A stretch of 64,000 bases of DNA, from NCBI GenBank assembly GCA_045615885.1, contig JAZLFR010000073.1, positions 21,862-85,861 on the forward strand, in the 5' to 3' direction. The position numbers and the translations under genes are program-made. Below, one piece after another: positions 35,736 to 44,317 of the stretch; within the stretch, counting starts at the first letter, position 1; every line of letters starts with the position of its first letter. This DNA is from UBA1765 sp045615885. GTDB lineage: Bacteria; Fibrobacterota; Fibrobacteria; Fibrobacterales; Fibrobacteraceae. A model generated the notes under the pieces. That model was not told the DNA's origin. It saw only the letters and a list, made by a program, of their open reading frames with translations, and searched no databases.

Positions 35736-36590
35736 TTATTCATTGTTTAGTTTGTTTAGCAATTTGTCTGAATATATAGATGAAATTTTTCTTGCAAAGA
35801 AATAGTTGCTGAGTTTTATTGTTTCATAATCATTTTCATCAAGTATTCCTGGTTGGGATCCATGTTTTTCTTTCCATAAGGCAAAACGAAAATTGTTGCT
35901 TACGCAAGTGTTGCTGAATGTAGAATTCATAAGTATTGTCTGAAAAAAGAATTCTTCTGGAACAAAAGTCCATTTTAACCAGCTAAAAAATTTGGATCCT
36001 TCTTTTGATCCTAGAAATGATACTATGTAGTTGGAAAATGTCTTTGTAATGCTGACATAAACCATACCTTTGTGTATTTTGTAATTGAAAGGTGGTTTTC
36101 GGTTTATAAATAAGATTCTCTGAATTACGTAAAAAACTTTTGTGAGTAATTTTCCAAATGGACTTTTGTAATTAAGAATGTCATTTCGGTAGAAAACCTT
36201 GAATCTAAAATGAGAATCTTCTTTATCGCTACAGCTCATGTAGTTTTTGTCGTTGCCTTCGCAAAAGAAATTTTTTAATTCGGATTTCTTTTTGCACAAA
36301 CAGTCTTGCCCTGTGATTACATGAAGGTAAAAGTCTTCTTTATGATCTTTGCATGCTAGTTTTATCAAGGAGATGATTGCTTCTACATGCTGAATTCCTC
36401 CCCAGGGAATCCTGTACTCGGAAATGGCTGTCGTGTGAGAAATATTGTTTAATTTGTTTGAAATGTCGTCGTTTGCAGTTTTTTTGTCGATATGGACATA
36501 TACAAAACATTCTTCATCAACCAGTTGTTGGACTAATGAAATCAGATAATCAAACTCTTTGTAGGCTGTAATGCAGAAAATTTGGGTCAT
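35736..36590 (-). CDS. GT14-like (core-2/I-branching type) beta-glycosyltransferase
   Basis: 284 residues. CITAYKEFDYLISLVQQL, CFVYVHIDKKT, WGGIQHVEAIISLI and YLHVITGQDC follow the order of the branching (beta-1,6-N-acetylglucosaminyltransferase-like) family; WTFVPEEFFFQTIL matches the PDE-type catalytic region. Bacterial members are found in capsule loci and probably add xylose or GlcNAc-like residues. Overlaps the GT4 gene downstream of it in transcription by 4 bp. Donor unknown. Confidence 0.85.
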   Translation of the reverse strand: MTQIFCITAYKEFDYLISLVQQLVDEECFVYVHIDKKTANDDISNKLNNISHTTAISEYRIPWGGIQHVEAIISLIKLACKDHKEDFYLHVITGQDCLCKKKSELKNFFCEGNDKNYMSCSDKEDSHFRFKVFYRNDILNYKSPFGKLLTKVFYVIQRILFINRKPPFNYKIHKGMVYVSITKTFSNYIVSFLGSKEGSKFFSWLKWTFVPEEFFFQTILMNSTFSNTCVSNNFRFALWKEKHGSQPGILDENDYETIKLSNYFFARKISSIYSDKLLNKLNNE

Positions 36591-37702
36591 AGTGAATAAA
36601 GAAAGGCTTGAATTTTTTCTAAAGTTTCTTGGTAATCAAAATGTTTGGCGCGTTGTTCTGCAGTTCGTTTATAATGTGACAAACTAAAATTGTTTGTCAA
36701 TAGTTCTTTTATTCCGTCGTATAAAGCGTCTTCTGAGTTTTTTACAATTACACCAAATTCATTGTTTCCAAGAAGTTCTTGCATGCCAGAACAGCTTGTT
36801 GTAATGACCGGAGTTCCGACGATTAAGGACTCTGTAACTGCTGTGCTGAATCCTTCGTGTAGAGAACTGCATACGAATAAATCTGCGTTTTTTACATACT
36901 TATAAGGGTTGGTTTGATAACCCAGAAAGTTAACATCATTTCCAATGCCTAATTCTTTTGCTTGTTTTTTTAGATTTTTTTCTAAGTAACCAACTCCAAG
37001 AAGCGTTAGACCTATATCGATTTCTTCATTTTTAAGTTTTGCAACGATGCTCAGTAACCTGTCAAAAGCTTTTTGGGGAATGAATCTTCCTACGCTAATT
37101 AAATTGAACTTATGGTTAAAGATGTTATCATTATTGATTGGCTCTTGAGATAGCTGTTGTATCTTTTCGGATTCAACGATGTTGTAAAGAACATGGTCAT
37201 TCCCTTCAAGTTCTGGGAAAGTTTTTAAATAAGCGTCTTTGACAGAGCTTGCTACATAGACTGTAGCGTTGAATTTCTTTTGTAATTGGACGCATTCAGA
37301 ATCATTTCTGTAGCAGTGGATTATGTCGTTACGGTTGTGAAATTCATTATGGATCCATTGAACCAATTTTACATTTGGTTTTGTACAGCCTGCGATAATT
37401 CGTGTCGTTGGCCCTTGAAAATAAGATACAATGATATCGTATTCTCCCTTAATCATGCATTTAAATAGGAACGCGGGGGAGAATAACTTGAAAAGAATAG
37501 TATTTCCACGAAAGATATGCTTGAATACATACTTGTATTCAATATCATTGGAAAGATTCTTCTTATTTATACCAACGTCAAATAGTGTTTGAATGGTCAC
37601 CTTGAATTTTGTTTTGTCAAGATGATTTACCATATTCACGAGAACCTTTTCGGCGCCGCCACCAGCAAGAGATGTTATAAAAAAGAGGATTCTTTTTTGC
37701 AT
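36587..37702 (-). CDS. Glycosyltransferase family 4 protein
   Basis: 371 residues. FFITSLAGGGAEKVLVNMV at the N-terminus; VQWIHNEF in the acceptor domain; LISVGRFIPQKAFDRLL and LLGVGYLEKNL in the donor domain; then FVCSSLHEGFSTAVTESLIVGTPVITT with the E-x7-E pair. All are typical of retaining GT4 enzymes. It sits 4 bp from the polymerase gene and overlaps the GT14-like gene by 4 bp. Substrate unknown. Confidence 0.92.
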   Translation of the reverse strand: MQKRILFFITSLAGGGAEKVLVNMVNHLDKTKFKVTIQTLFDVGINKKNLSNDIEYKYVFKHIFRGNTILFKLFSPAFLFKCMIKGEYDIIVSYFQGPTTRIIAGCTKPNVKLVQWIHNEFHNRNDIIHCYRNDSECVQLQKKFNATVYVASSVKDAYLKTFPELEGNDHVLYNIVESEKIQQLSQEPINNDNIFNHKFNLISVGRFIPQKAFDRLLSIVAKLKNEEIDIGLTLLGVGYLEKNLKKQAKELGIGNDVNFLGYQTNPYKYVKNADLFVCSSLHEGFSTAVTESLIVGTPVITTSCSGMQELLGNNEFGVIVKNSEDALYDGIKELLTNNFSLSHYKRTAEQRAKHFDYQETLEKIQAFLYSL

Positions 37703-37706
37703 AGAT

Positions 37707-38795
37707 TTACCATGGCTTAGTTAGGTTAAAGTGATATGGAATAAGATTTGATTGCTTCAATATGTAGGCTGTTAAGACGAATAATGTCGCAATCCAAATG
37801 ATTGTGAAAATCTTGACTGCTTCTTGACTTTTATCTTTAGGAAAAACAGCAAATAAATACCCGAATAAAATCATTCTTGCGGGCATAGCGTAGTAGTAGG
37901 CCAAACGTTTGACCTGGGGGTGGTAAAAACCTGTTAAACCGATTAAAAAAGAAATTATTAACATATCTAATAGGAACGTGACTCTTTTATCTATAAATTG
38001 TAGTTTTTCGCGGTAACATAAAATAAGGAATAATTCGATTCCATAGACATAAATGTCTCTGTTCTGCCCACGTGAGGATTCTACTGCATAACTACTATAT
38101 TGTTCATAGTAGTCGATGCCGCCAGTAAATATGCTGATTGCCGTTTGGTATCCAGCACAAACAACTGCTGTTGTCGCTATAATAAGAAGCCTTTTGCTAC
38201 CATCAATAGGAACTCCGTTTTTATGGTCCCATAAAAACCATATTGGTAATGCAATTGTTGCTGATGAGTGAAATCCAAATGCGATAAGGATCGTAATCAA
38301 GTAAGGAAGTAATCTGTTATTGAAAATGAATTTTAATCCGTAGAAAACAATGGCTACGGCAACCATTTGCCTTACCACGTTGAATCCAGTTGTGTAGTAA
38401 CTGAATAAAAAAATTAGAAAAGCAACGCTAATGGAAACTTTTGGATATTCTTTTCTTAATGCTAAATAAACAGGAATCGCTGTTAATGCGGCAAATGTGC
38501 CCCATGTTAAAACTCTACCACCAAGAGAATATGTTGCTTTGGCTATGGTTGCGAAAAGGTAATCCCCATATATGGAATGAATGAATTCTGACCAATTCAT
38601 TTCTTCAAAACGCCGAAAAATTCTCATATAGGTCCATGTATCGGTTCCTACATGATAGCGACCTGCTGCAAATACAATAATGACAATTAGACCGACAATA
38701 TTTACGACATTTATTGCCTTATCGTTTTCCTGACGATAGTTTAGGAAAAATGTTGCTCCAATAAAAACAAAGAAATAGATTAGTACATCTACCAT
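37707..38795 (-). CDS. wzy: EpsG-type O-antigen/exopolysaccharide polymerase
   Basis: 362 residues with about ten hydrophobic helices. An early AAGRYHVGTDTWTYMRIF block and the later FGFHSSATIALP are hallmarks of the EpsG family of Wzy-like polymerases, with NVVRQMVAVAI between them. It would polymerise flipped repeat units in the periplasm. The gene is tightly packed between a GT2 and a GT4. EpsG family membership is well supported; the biochemical activity is inferred. Confidence 0.88.
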   Translation of the reverse strand: MVDVLIYFFVFIGATFFLNYRQENDKAINVVNIVGLIVIIVFAAGRYHVGTDTWTYMRIFRRFEEMNWSEFIHSIYGDYLFATIAKATYSLGGRVLTWGTFAALTAIPVYLALRKEYPKVSISVAFLIFLFSYYTTGFNVVRQMVAVAIVFYGLKFIFNNRLLPYLITILIAFGFHSSATIALPIWFLWDHKNGVPIDGSKRLLIIATTAVVCAGYQTAISIFTGGIDYYEQYSSYAVESSRGQNRDIYVYGIELFLILCYREKLQFIDKRVTFLLDMLIISFLIGLTGFYHPQVKRLAYYYAMPARMILFGYLFAVFPKDKSQEAVKIFTIIWIATLFVLTAYILKQSNLIPYHFNLTKPW

Positions 38796-38805
38796 TTTTT
38801 GTAAC

Positions 38806-39600
38806 CTATTTCTTGTTGTGAAGCCAATTTAATGCTGCTCTTGGGGTTAATGCTGCAATAATGGGCTTTAATATCAGTATATATTTGTAAAATGGAACTT
38901 TGATTGCTTGAAAACCGTGAAATGCTGTTGATGAATACATCAGTGCCGTTCTCAAAGTTCTTTTTTTATATGCTGCAGAATTTTCGCGGTAAATGTATAA
39001 GGGGGCCTGGATGTTGTAGCCTTGCATTCCCGCCGCATAGAATCTAAACCACAAGTCCCAATCTTGGCCTCGTTGAGTTCTTGATGAGACTGTATAACCG
39101 TCCAGCTTGTCGTATGCACTTTTCCGCATCATGATGGTGGGGTGCATGAAGGTAGGTCCCCTAAGAACATCACTCTTTGTCGGATATTCCTTAGGAATTC
39201 TTTTCCCTAAAATTTTGTTACCGTCACTAATGAGTGCCGCGGAACCGACTACCGCATATTCAGAATGTTCTTGCAAGAACTTTACTTGTGTTTCAAGTCT
39301 CTGAGGAAGACTTTCGTCGTCATCATCCATTCTGGCGATGTATTCTCCAGAACAATTTTCAAGGCACTTGTTTAAGGAATAAGCGAGTTTGGAATTTGTT
39401 TTGTTTCTTAGAATTTTGAATCGAGAGTCTTTGCCTGCGTATTCTTGTAGAATTTTATTTGTGCTGTCTGTAGAACAATCATCGCAAATGACGAATTCCC
39501 AATCAGTAAAAGTTTGGGCCATGATGGAATCAAGGCTCTTTGCGAGAGTCTTTGCTCCATTAAATGTGGCCATAATGATGCTGACTTTGGGACTGCTCAT
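38806..39600 (-). CDS. Glycosyltransferase family 2 protein, first gene of the minus-strand locus
   Basis: 264 residues from the ATG at 39600, chosen because the catalytic motif VSIIMATFNGAKTLAKSLDSI begins five residues later; the longer frame adds a basic stretch without homology-like features. Also visible: EFVICDDCSTDSTNKI, and MDDDDES as the metal site. A promoter for the whole locus should lie between 39600 and about 39790, but no clear one was identified. Substrate unknown. Confidence 0.88.
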   Translation of the reverse strand: MSSPKVSIIMATFNGAKTLAKSLDSIMAQTFTDWEFVICDDCSTDSTNKILQEYAGKDSRFKILRNKTNSKLAYSLNKCLENCSGEYIARMDDDDESLPQRLETQVKFLQEHSEYAVVGSAALISDGNKILGKRIPKEYPTKSDVLRGPTFMHPTIMMRKSAYDKLDGYTVSSRTQRGQDWDLWFRFYAAGMQGYNIQAPLYIYRENSAAYKKRTLRTALMYSSTAFHGFQAIKVPFYKYILILKPIIAALTPRAALNWLHNKK

Positions 39601-39805
39601 AACTTTAACATAAAAGATAGGTAATTTTGGAGATTTCCATATTTTTTTATAACAATCGGGGCCTTTTTTAGGGCGATAAAGTGATAGAATACTCCTCCCT
39701 TGATAACTCCTGCTCAAAAGTGTATATTGTTGCTTGCAGATAATTTTTGTTACCTCTGCTTTTTCTTATATTCAGACATAAAAAACGTTTGTAGCGAGGT
39801 GTAGA

Positions 39806-39946
39806 ATGAAACCTATTATTACTAAAATCACTAGGCAGCCAATAACGATTACAAATTGTGAAGCGGTAAGAAGAATTCAATCCAATGACATTCCCAAATG
39901 TTCGTTGAGAAAAGTTGAAATCAAATTACCGGATTGCGCTAGATGA
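39806..39946 (+). CDS. Small ORF (46 codons), unknown function
   Basis: MKPIITKITRQPITITNCEA to the end LPDCAR. GAGG at 39796-39799, 6 bp before the ATG, is a good ribosome-binding site, and the stop overlaps the next start as ATGA, which supports translation. Contains three cysteines. The upstream 11-bp leader TGTAGCGAGGT also precedes the remnant near 15098 on the other strand. No family recognised. Confidence 0.45.
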   Translation: MKPIITKITRQPITITNCEAVRRIQSNDIPKCSLRKVEIKLPDCAR

Positions 39947-40092
39947 GTGAACGTTTCCAGATTGTTCCTATTACAGAATCTATTTTTCAGAGCATAGATG
40001 CGCGAGGGTATTTTTCTTGCGCCAAGGTTTCTGTAAATTGGATATTGAAGCGGGTAAAGACGGATTTGATTGATACTGGCTTTGACGGATAA
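39943..40092 (+). pseudogene. Small ORF (49 codons), probably an N-terminal fragment
   Basis: Starts MSERFQIVPITESIFQSIDA and ends at GFDG followed by a stop. It is coupled to the previous ORF by an ATGA overlap. The start loosely resembles the N-terminus of M15-type carboxypeptidase-like proteins, which continue well past a similar GFDG stretch, so it may be truncated; this is a weak resemblance. It is followed by 43 bp before the next ORF. Confidence 0.35.
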
Positions 40093-40135
40093 TCCCGAAA
40101 TAATGTATATTGCCCTTATAGAAAAGGAGCTGGAA

Positions 40136-40315
40136 ATGTCAAATGCTGAAGCTTTACACCAACTGTTTGCTCAATGTCAAAAGGTGAATTTTGACGAGTC
40201 CTATGATATCATTGCTTCTGCCCAAAGTCCGGAAGAGGCTGATTTTTTTCGTATGGCTACAGATCTAATTCTAAAGCAGAAACAAAAAAAAGTTGTTGAC
40301 GAGAATCGCTTCTAA
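40136..40315 (+). CDS. Small acidic helical protein, unknown function
   Basis: 59 residues, MSNAEALHQLFAQCQKVNFD onward, rich in Glu, Asp and Lys and predicted mostly helical. AAGGAG 6 bp upstream fixes the ATG at 40136; a TATATT at about 40104 could be its promoter. The stop overlaps the ATG of the Wzi-like gene (TAATG), so the two are translationally coupled. Size and context would fit an antitoxin-like or regulatory protein, but no toxin partner is evident. Confidence 0.55.
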   Translation: MSNAEALHQLFAQCQKVNFDESYDIIASAQSPEEADFFRMATDLILKQKQKKVVDENRF

Positions 40316-41763
40316 TGACACTTCGTTTAGTCTTTTTGCTTCTTGCAGCTTTCGTCTTTGATGCTTTTGCTGCATCCCCGACAGTTGCCCCTGACCGTAT
40401 GCGTAACCTGCGCATGTTGGAGGCAAATCCGTTCCTGTTTGAATACCATCGTGTGACCATGGGGGAGGGGCCGCAGTTCTTTGCGTACCCTAAGCGCGAT
40501 ACCGCGTTCCGCAAGAATTTTGACGAGACCGAAAAGGATGCACTGTTCCATTTGGGCGATACGGATTACAGGATAGCAGCTTCCATTGTGGGAGGCCTGG
40601 ATTATCGTGGTGGCGAATCTCTGGGCGATACCATTTGGCCGGGGATTGATGGCGGTCTGTTTGTCCGTGGCTATGTAGATTCCCTGGATTTTTCCTTGGA
40701 GGCCCGCATGTACGTGGAGTCTCATTCTGCAAAAAGGCAGAAGTCCTGGGACCATGAGGTTTTTGATGAACAGTACGGCGACATTCAATATGTGAGCTAT
40801 TCCCGCTATCGCGGGCAGGTGGGCTTTAACTGGAATCATTTCCGCGTGAGTGCCGGTCGTGATGTGTTGCACTGGGGACCGGGTTTCTACAACAACCTGA
40901 CGCTGAACCAGTTTGCCTTGCCTTACACGTTCATGACGTTGGATGCGGTCTTTGGTCCGCTGCATATTGTAAGTGCCTATGGTGATTTGCGTATCGGTCA
41001 GTGGGCTTGGAGCGATGAAAACGCTAATGAACGCAACATGTACGCCCATCGTTATGAACTTGCCTTGGGCAACTTGACCCTTGGCGTGAGTGAACTGCAG
41101 GTGATTTACAACGATAGCAAGCCCCTGCTGATGGTGCCGATTATTCCGCTGTTTATTGAGAAGGGAAATTTTGCTGAGACCACGAATAATGGTGCAATTT
41201 CAGTGGATGCCAATTATAGATTGTTGCGCTTTTTGAGAGTTTACTCTGAATTTTTGTTAGATGATATGGAAAGTCCTGGTGATTTGATTAAGAATGAAAT
41301 GAACAATAATCGATGGGGCTTTATGGCTGGCATGCAGCTTGCTCATGATTTCTACATTAATAAAATGAAATTGGAAGCCGGTTCTATTTTAGAATATGCT
41401 CGAGTTGAACCTTGTACTTACACTCACCATGATTCTGCGAAAGCACAAATTGCTCATTTGAATCATCCTCTAGGTAACCCCAATGGCCCCAACAGCCAGA
41501 CTATAGACTGGCTAATGTATGCTCGTATGCCCAATGTGTTCCTCTCTGTATTGCAGAGGTTTTATTGGAAGGGAACGGGCGTTGGAAGCTCCATTGATGA
41601 TGAATTTCCAAAATTTGGAAAAAAGCACTTCCTGAAGGGCGCTAAAATGCAATACTCTGTCACACCTTCCGTAACCTACGAAGGCCAATACACCGCCTTT
41701 ACCGGCAGCATCACCTTCGTTGACGACCCGCAGGTTTATTTGCGCGTCGGGTTCAAGTGGTGA
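40315..41763 (+). CDS. Wzi-like capsule assembly outer-membrane protein
   Basis: 482 residues with a signal peptide (LVFLLLAAFVFDAFAA). The mature part is beta-strand rich with alternating residues and ends in an aromatic FKW, as in outer-membrane barrels. Blocks such as VGFNWNHFRVSAGRDVLHWGPGFYNNL match the Caps_assemb_Wzi pattern (GRdxxxWGpg). Wzi proteins bind capsular glycan on the cell surface. Overlaps the next gene as TGATG. Placement between the Wzx/Wzy locus and Wzc/Wza supports a role in surface attachment. Confidence 0.8.
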   Translation: MTLRLVFLLLAAFVFDAFAASPTVAPDRMRNLRMLEANPFLFEYHRVTMGEGPQFFAYPKRDTAFRKNFDETEKDALFHLGDTDYRIAASIVGGLDYRGGESLGDTIWPGIDGGLFVRGYVDSLDFSLEARMYVESHSAKRQKSWDHEVFDEQYGDIQYVSYSRYRGQVGFNWNHFRVSAGRDVLHWGPGFYNNLTLNQFALPYTFMTLDAVFGPLHIVSAYGDLRIGQWAWSDENANERNMYAHRYELALGNLTLGVSELQVIYNDSKPLLMVPIIPLFIEKGNFAETTNNGAISVDANYRLLRFLRVYSEFLLDDMESPGDLIKNEMNNNRWGFMAGMQLAHDFYINKMKLEAGSILEYARVEPCTYTHHDSAKAQIAHLNHPLGNPNGPNSQTIDWLMYARMPNVFLSVLQRFYWKGTGVGSSIDDEFPKFGKKHFLKGAKMQYSVTPSVTYEGQYTAFTGSITFVDDPQVYLRVGFKW

Positions 41764-42845
41764 TGCATTTAGACTCTCTCTATAAAGCCTTCTTCGCTCT
41801 GCTTCGTTATTCCCTCGGAATAGACGAGTCCTTTGCGCATCGCCTGTCTGCGGAAGAATGGACTTGGATGCGTGAGGAGGCGATTCGCCAGGCGTTGATG
41901 GGTGTGCTGTATATGGGCGTAAAGAAACTGCCTGATGACCTGCGACCGCCCCGCTTGCTTTTGATGCAGTGGGCGTTCGATGCCGAGAATATCCGCGGCA
42001 CCAACCAGAAGGTGAACGAGGTTGCTGCAAAGCTTACCCAGATGTTCAAGGAGCGGGGTAGAGAATCGGTTATATTGAAGGGCCCCGCCAATGCGCTGCT
42101 GTACCCGGATCCGTTTGCACGAAGCTGCGGCGATGTGGACATCATGCTCTCCGGTGGCCGCGATTCCGTGGTGAAATTACTGACGGAAATGGGACTGATG
42201 GAGGGGGCGGATGTGGGAGCGCATCATGCTCATTTGAATGATGAACTATTTGGCGTTACCGTTGAAGTTCATTATGTGCCCACAGAAGGAGCAAATTCTC
42301 CAGCGAAGAATCAACTGGTGCAAAATTTTTTGACAGGTGAATTTGTAAGTTTAACGTTTGCACCGATCGGCTTCTATGTGCCTTCTATAAAGTACGCTCT
42401 GGTTATGCAGCTTGCCCACATCAAGGAACATTTCTTCGGCGTTGGCATAGGGCTGCGCCAGCTTGTTGATTATTGCATGCTGCTGAAACATTCTTCGGCG
42501 GAGGACCGGGCTGCGGTCGCGTCATTGTTGAAAAGTTTTGGCTTGCTGCGAATTGCACAGGCTGTCATGTGGCTGTTGCAAAATTGCGTTGGTCTCGACG
42601 AAGAATACTTGCTTTGCAAGCCTGATGAATGGCGAGGAAAACGCCTGCTGAATGTTGCGCTAGTCGGCGGTAATTTTGGCGTATTTGATGAAAACTTTGC
42701 AGGCCCGCAGCCGTACCGCTGGTACAAGCATTATAAGCGTGCCGCATACCTGTTGCGATTTGATTTTACCGAAGCTCTTTGGTATGAATTCTGGGCCCTT
42801 ACGGGTGTTCCGCGACGCGTGCTGAAGACCTTGCGCAAAAAGTGA
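41763..42845 (+). CDS. Nucleotidyltransferase family protein (PF14907-type)
   Basis: 360 residues from ATG 41763, which overlaps the previous stop as TGATG. The motif SVILKGPANALLYPDPFARSCGDVDIML contains the K-G and D-x-D residues of the uncharacterised NTP_transf_5 family; another conserved block is LAHIKEHFFGVGIGLRQLVDY. Such genes often sit in polysaccharide loci, but their reaction is unknown. Stops 6 bp from the convergent gene at 42852. Confidence 0.82.
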   Translation: MHLDSLYKAFFALLRYSLGIDESFAHRLSAEEWTWMREEAIRQALMGVLYMGVKKLPDDLRPPRLLLMQWAFDAENIRGTNQKVNEVAAKLTQMFKERGRESVILKGPANALLYPDPFARSCGDVDIMLSGGRDSVVKLLTEMGLMEGADVGAHHAHLNDELFGVTVEVHYVPTEGANSPAKNQLVQNFLTGEFVSLTFAPIGFYVPSIKYALVMQLAHIKEHFFGVGIGLRQLVDYCMLLKHSSAEDRAAVASLLKSFGLLRIAQAVMWLLQNCVGLDEEYLLCKPDEWRGKRLLNVALVGGNFGVFDENFAGPQPYRWYKHYKRAAYLLRFDFTEALWYEFWALTGVPRRVLKTLRKK

Positions 42846-42851
42846 ATGTTT

Positions 42852-43292
42852 TTATGCGCGGATTACTTCGTCCATTACCGCAACCATCTTGCTGATGTCA
42901 GCCTCGTGCATCAGATGGTAGTTTGCAAGGATTCGTTCCAATGGGAATTTGCTTAGAATTTCTTCAAATGAAAGAGCTGCTTCCCATTGATAGTAGGCGA
43001 GTACGGTTCCGCTCCAGTATTCTTCTTGCGGGTAGAACGGATATTTTCTGGATTCCTTGATGGCGGCTTCCGCTTCATCGCTGTCAAATGCTATGATGGC
43101 CAGTTCATAGCCGGATTTTCCGCAGAGAAAATCTGGGTTGCCGATTTCGATTTGCGCGGGAATTTCAGATTGCAAAAATGCTTGTTGAACTTCGGCAGGA
43201 CTTTTGCGAAGATACCGGAGTGCCGTCTGAAAGAAAAATCCCAAATTTTTCTGAACATCGTTCAGGTACATTTGACTATAAGTGTAGATCAT
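42852..43292 (-). CDS. Hypothetical protein, partner of the DUF3990-type gene
   Basis: 146 residues from ATG 43292; the longer frame lies entirely within the upstream gene. N-terminus MIYTYSQMYLNDVQKNLGFF, then a helical, aromatic-rich middle (YYQWEAALSFEEILSKFP) and an acidic end. It overlaps the DUF3990-type gene by 17 bp, which suggests obligate co-expression. No known domain recognised; an antitoxin or immunity role is inference from the arrangement. Confidence 0.6.
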   Translation of the reverse strand: MIYTYSQMYLNDVQKNLGFFFQTALRYLRKSPAEVQQAFLQSEIPAQIEIGNPDFLCGKSGYELAIIAFDSDEAEAAIKESRKYPFYPQEEYWSGTVLAYYQWEAALSFEEILSKFPLERILANYHLMHEADISKMVAVMDEVIRA

Positions 43293-43944
43293 CGACAATT
43301 TCCGGATTTCTGATGATGTCAAGCAGATAAGTCGCTTCGGCCGGCTTGATTTTGCGAAGCCCTTCAAGGTAACTTGTTCTTGCTGCCGTATCTCGTTCCC
43401 GATATTTCGGGAAGTAGATTTCTTTGGCTGCGATTTCACTTCCTGCAAAATGTAGCTGCTCGAATGCTTTTTTGCTTTTCAAGACAACTTGCATTCCGAG
43501 GCTACCGAGCTTCATGGAACTGGCTAGGCTTTGGACAGGAATGATGTTTTCTAAAAAGTCGCTTGCGAAAGAGAAGTAGGAGTCATTCGCCCTGTACCCA
43601 AGAATTACATCGTGCTCTTTGTAACTGATGGGGAAATTCTTGACAAGAAATTCCAGGTTCTGTTCGCCGAGCGGAGTTTTGGGTGCGAAAGACCTGTTCT
43701 GCATCAAAATGGAAATCCAATGCAGAATGTTGATAGGCTCTTTAGAAAGGTCGAGTACACTAAGGTTTGTCAAGTCAAGATCGTAGATGTTGGCGTGCCC
43801 GTCAATATTTTTCTGGCATGCCCATTCCTTGGCTAGTTCCAAATTTTCAGTACAGTAGAAACCAAGCCCATAGTCGTTATGGGGGTTCCCCTTGCCATAA
43901 ACAGGCTTCTCAATCACTTCAGTCGAACCATGGTAAAGACGCAT
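43276..43944 (-). CDS. DUF3990-type protein (ADP-ribosyltransferase-like fold)
   Basis: 222 residues. RLYHGSTEVIEKPVYGKGNP at the start and DYGLGFYCTENLELAKEWA at about 24-42 match DUF3990, whose YHG and GxGFY motifs resemble the NAD-binding residues of ADP-ribosyltransferases. The N-terminal half is the conserved part; the C-terminal half (from about 120) is less familiar. GGGAG 9 bp upstream of the ATG supports the start. DUF3990 proteins are suspected toxins in toxin-antitoxin-like modules; activity here is not proven. Confidence 0.72.
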   Translation of the reverse strand: MRLYHGSTEVIEKPVYGKGNPHNDYGLGFYCTENLELAKEWACQKNIDGHANIYDLDLTNLSVLDLSKEPINILHWISILMQNRSFAPKTPLGEQNLEFLVKNFPISYKEHDVILGYRANDSYFSFASDFLENIIPVQSLASSMKLGSLGMQVVLKSKKAFEQLHFAGSEIAAKEIYFPKYRERDTAARTSYLEGLRKIKPAEATYLLDIIRNPEIVDDLHL

Positions 43945-43950
43945 TTTGAA

Positions 43951-44031
43951 TTACTCCCATTTCCATTTGGAGTCGATGCCATCACAAAGAGGCATGTCTT
44001 TGTTCATCAATGTATAAATCAAATTAGCCAT
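43951..44031 (-). CDS. Small ORF (26 codons) leading the DUF3990-type operon
   Basis: MANLIYTLMNKDMPLCDGID then SKWKWE and a stop 6 bp before the DUF3990-type start. GGGAGAC lies just upstream of the ATG at 44031. It could be a genuine small protein, a leader peptide, or the remains of the usual upstream partner of DUF3990 genes. No homology recognised. Confidence 0.4.
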   Translation of the reverse strand: MANLIYTLMNKDMPLCDGIDSKWKWE

Positions 44032-44097
44032 GATGTCTCCCTGTGATGTTGCGGTTTATATGGAATATAGTAAAATAAAAAAAGGAGCGCAAAGAAA

Positions 44098-44122
44098 AGC
44101 CTCCGCAGGGATTGCGGAGGCT
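44098..44122 (-). terminator. Intrinsic terminator of the minus-strand GLUG-protein operon
   Basis: Perfect 10-bp stem AGCCTCCGCA / TGCGGAGGCT with a 5-nt loop; reading on the minus strand it is followed by TTTTCTTTG. It lies 24 bp after the stop of the small gene at 44146. Confidence 0.8.
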
Positions 44123-44145
44123 GAATGCTTTAGAATGTGTGATGG

Positions 44146-44310
44146 CTAGTCGAAGTCAACAATGTTGTAATTGTCGTTAACTATTGTTGATTTTTGGCTT
44201 GCCTTTCTCTCTTCGTAATAACTCATATGAAGCAACTGCACATCAGTTTTCATTTTGAGAATGCTCATCTGCGGAGCAACATAAAATTTCTTTTCAGTAT
44301 TCTTATTCAT
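44146..44310 (-). CDS. Small protein (54 codons) downstream of the surface-protein gene
   Basis: MNKNTEKKFYVAPQMSILKM to the end NIVDFD. Good ribosome-binding site TGAGG 6 bp before the ATG; 7 bp after the stop of the surface-protein gene and followed by a terminator, so it is the last gene of that operon. The KKFYVAPQMSILKM pattern resembles small Bacteroidetes-type peptides with a K-Y-x-x-P-x-hydrophobic motif, whose function is unknown. Not long enough to be found by most gene callers. Confidence 0.6.
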   Translation of the reverse strand: MNKNTEKKFYVAPQMSILKMKTDVQLLHMSYYEERKASQKSTIVNDNYNIVDFD

Positions 44311-44317
44311 GTTGACC

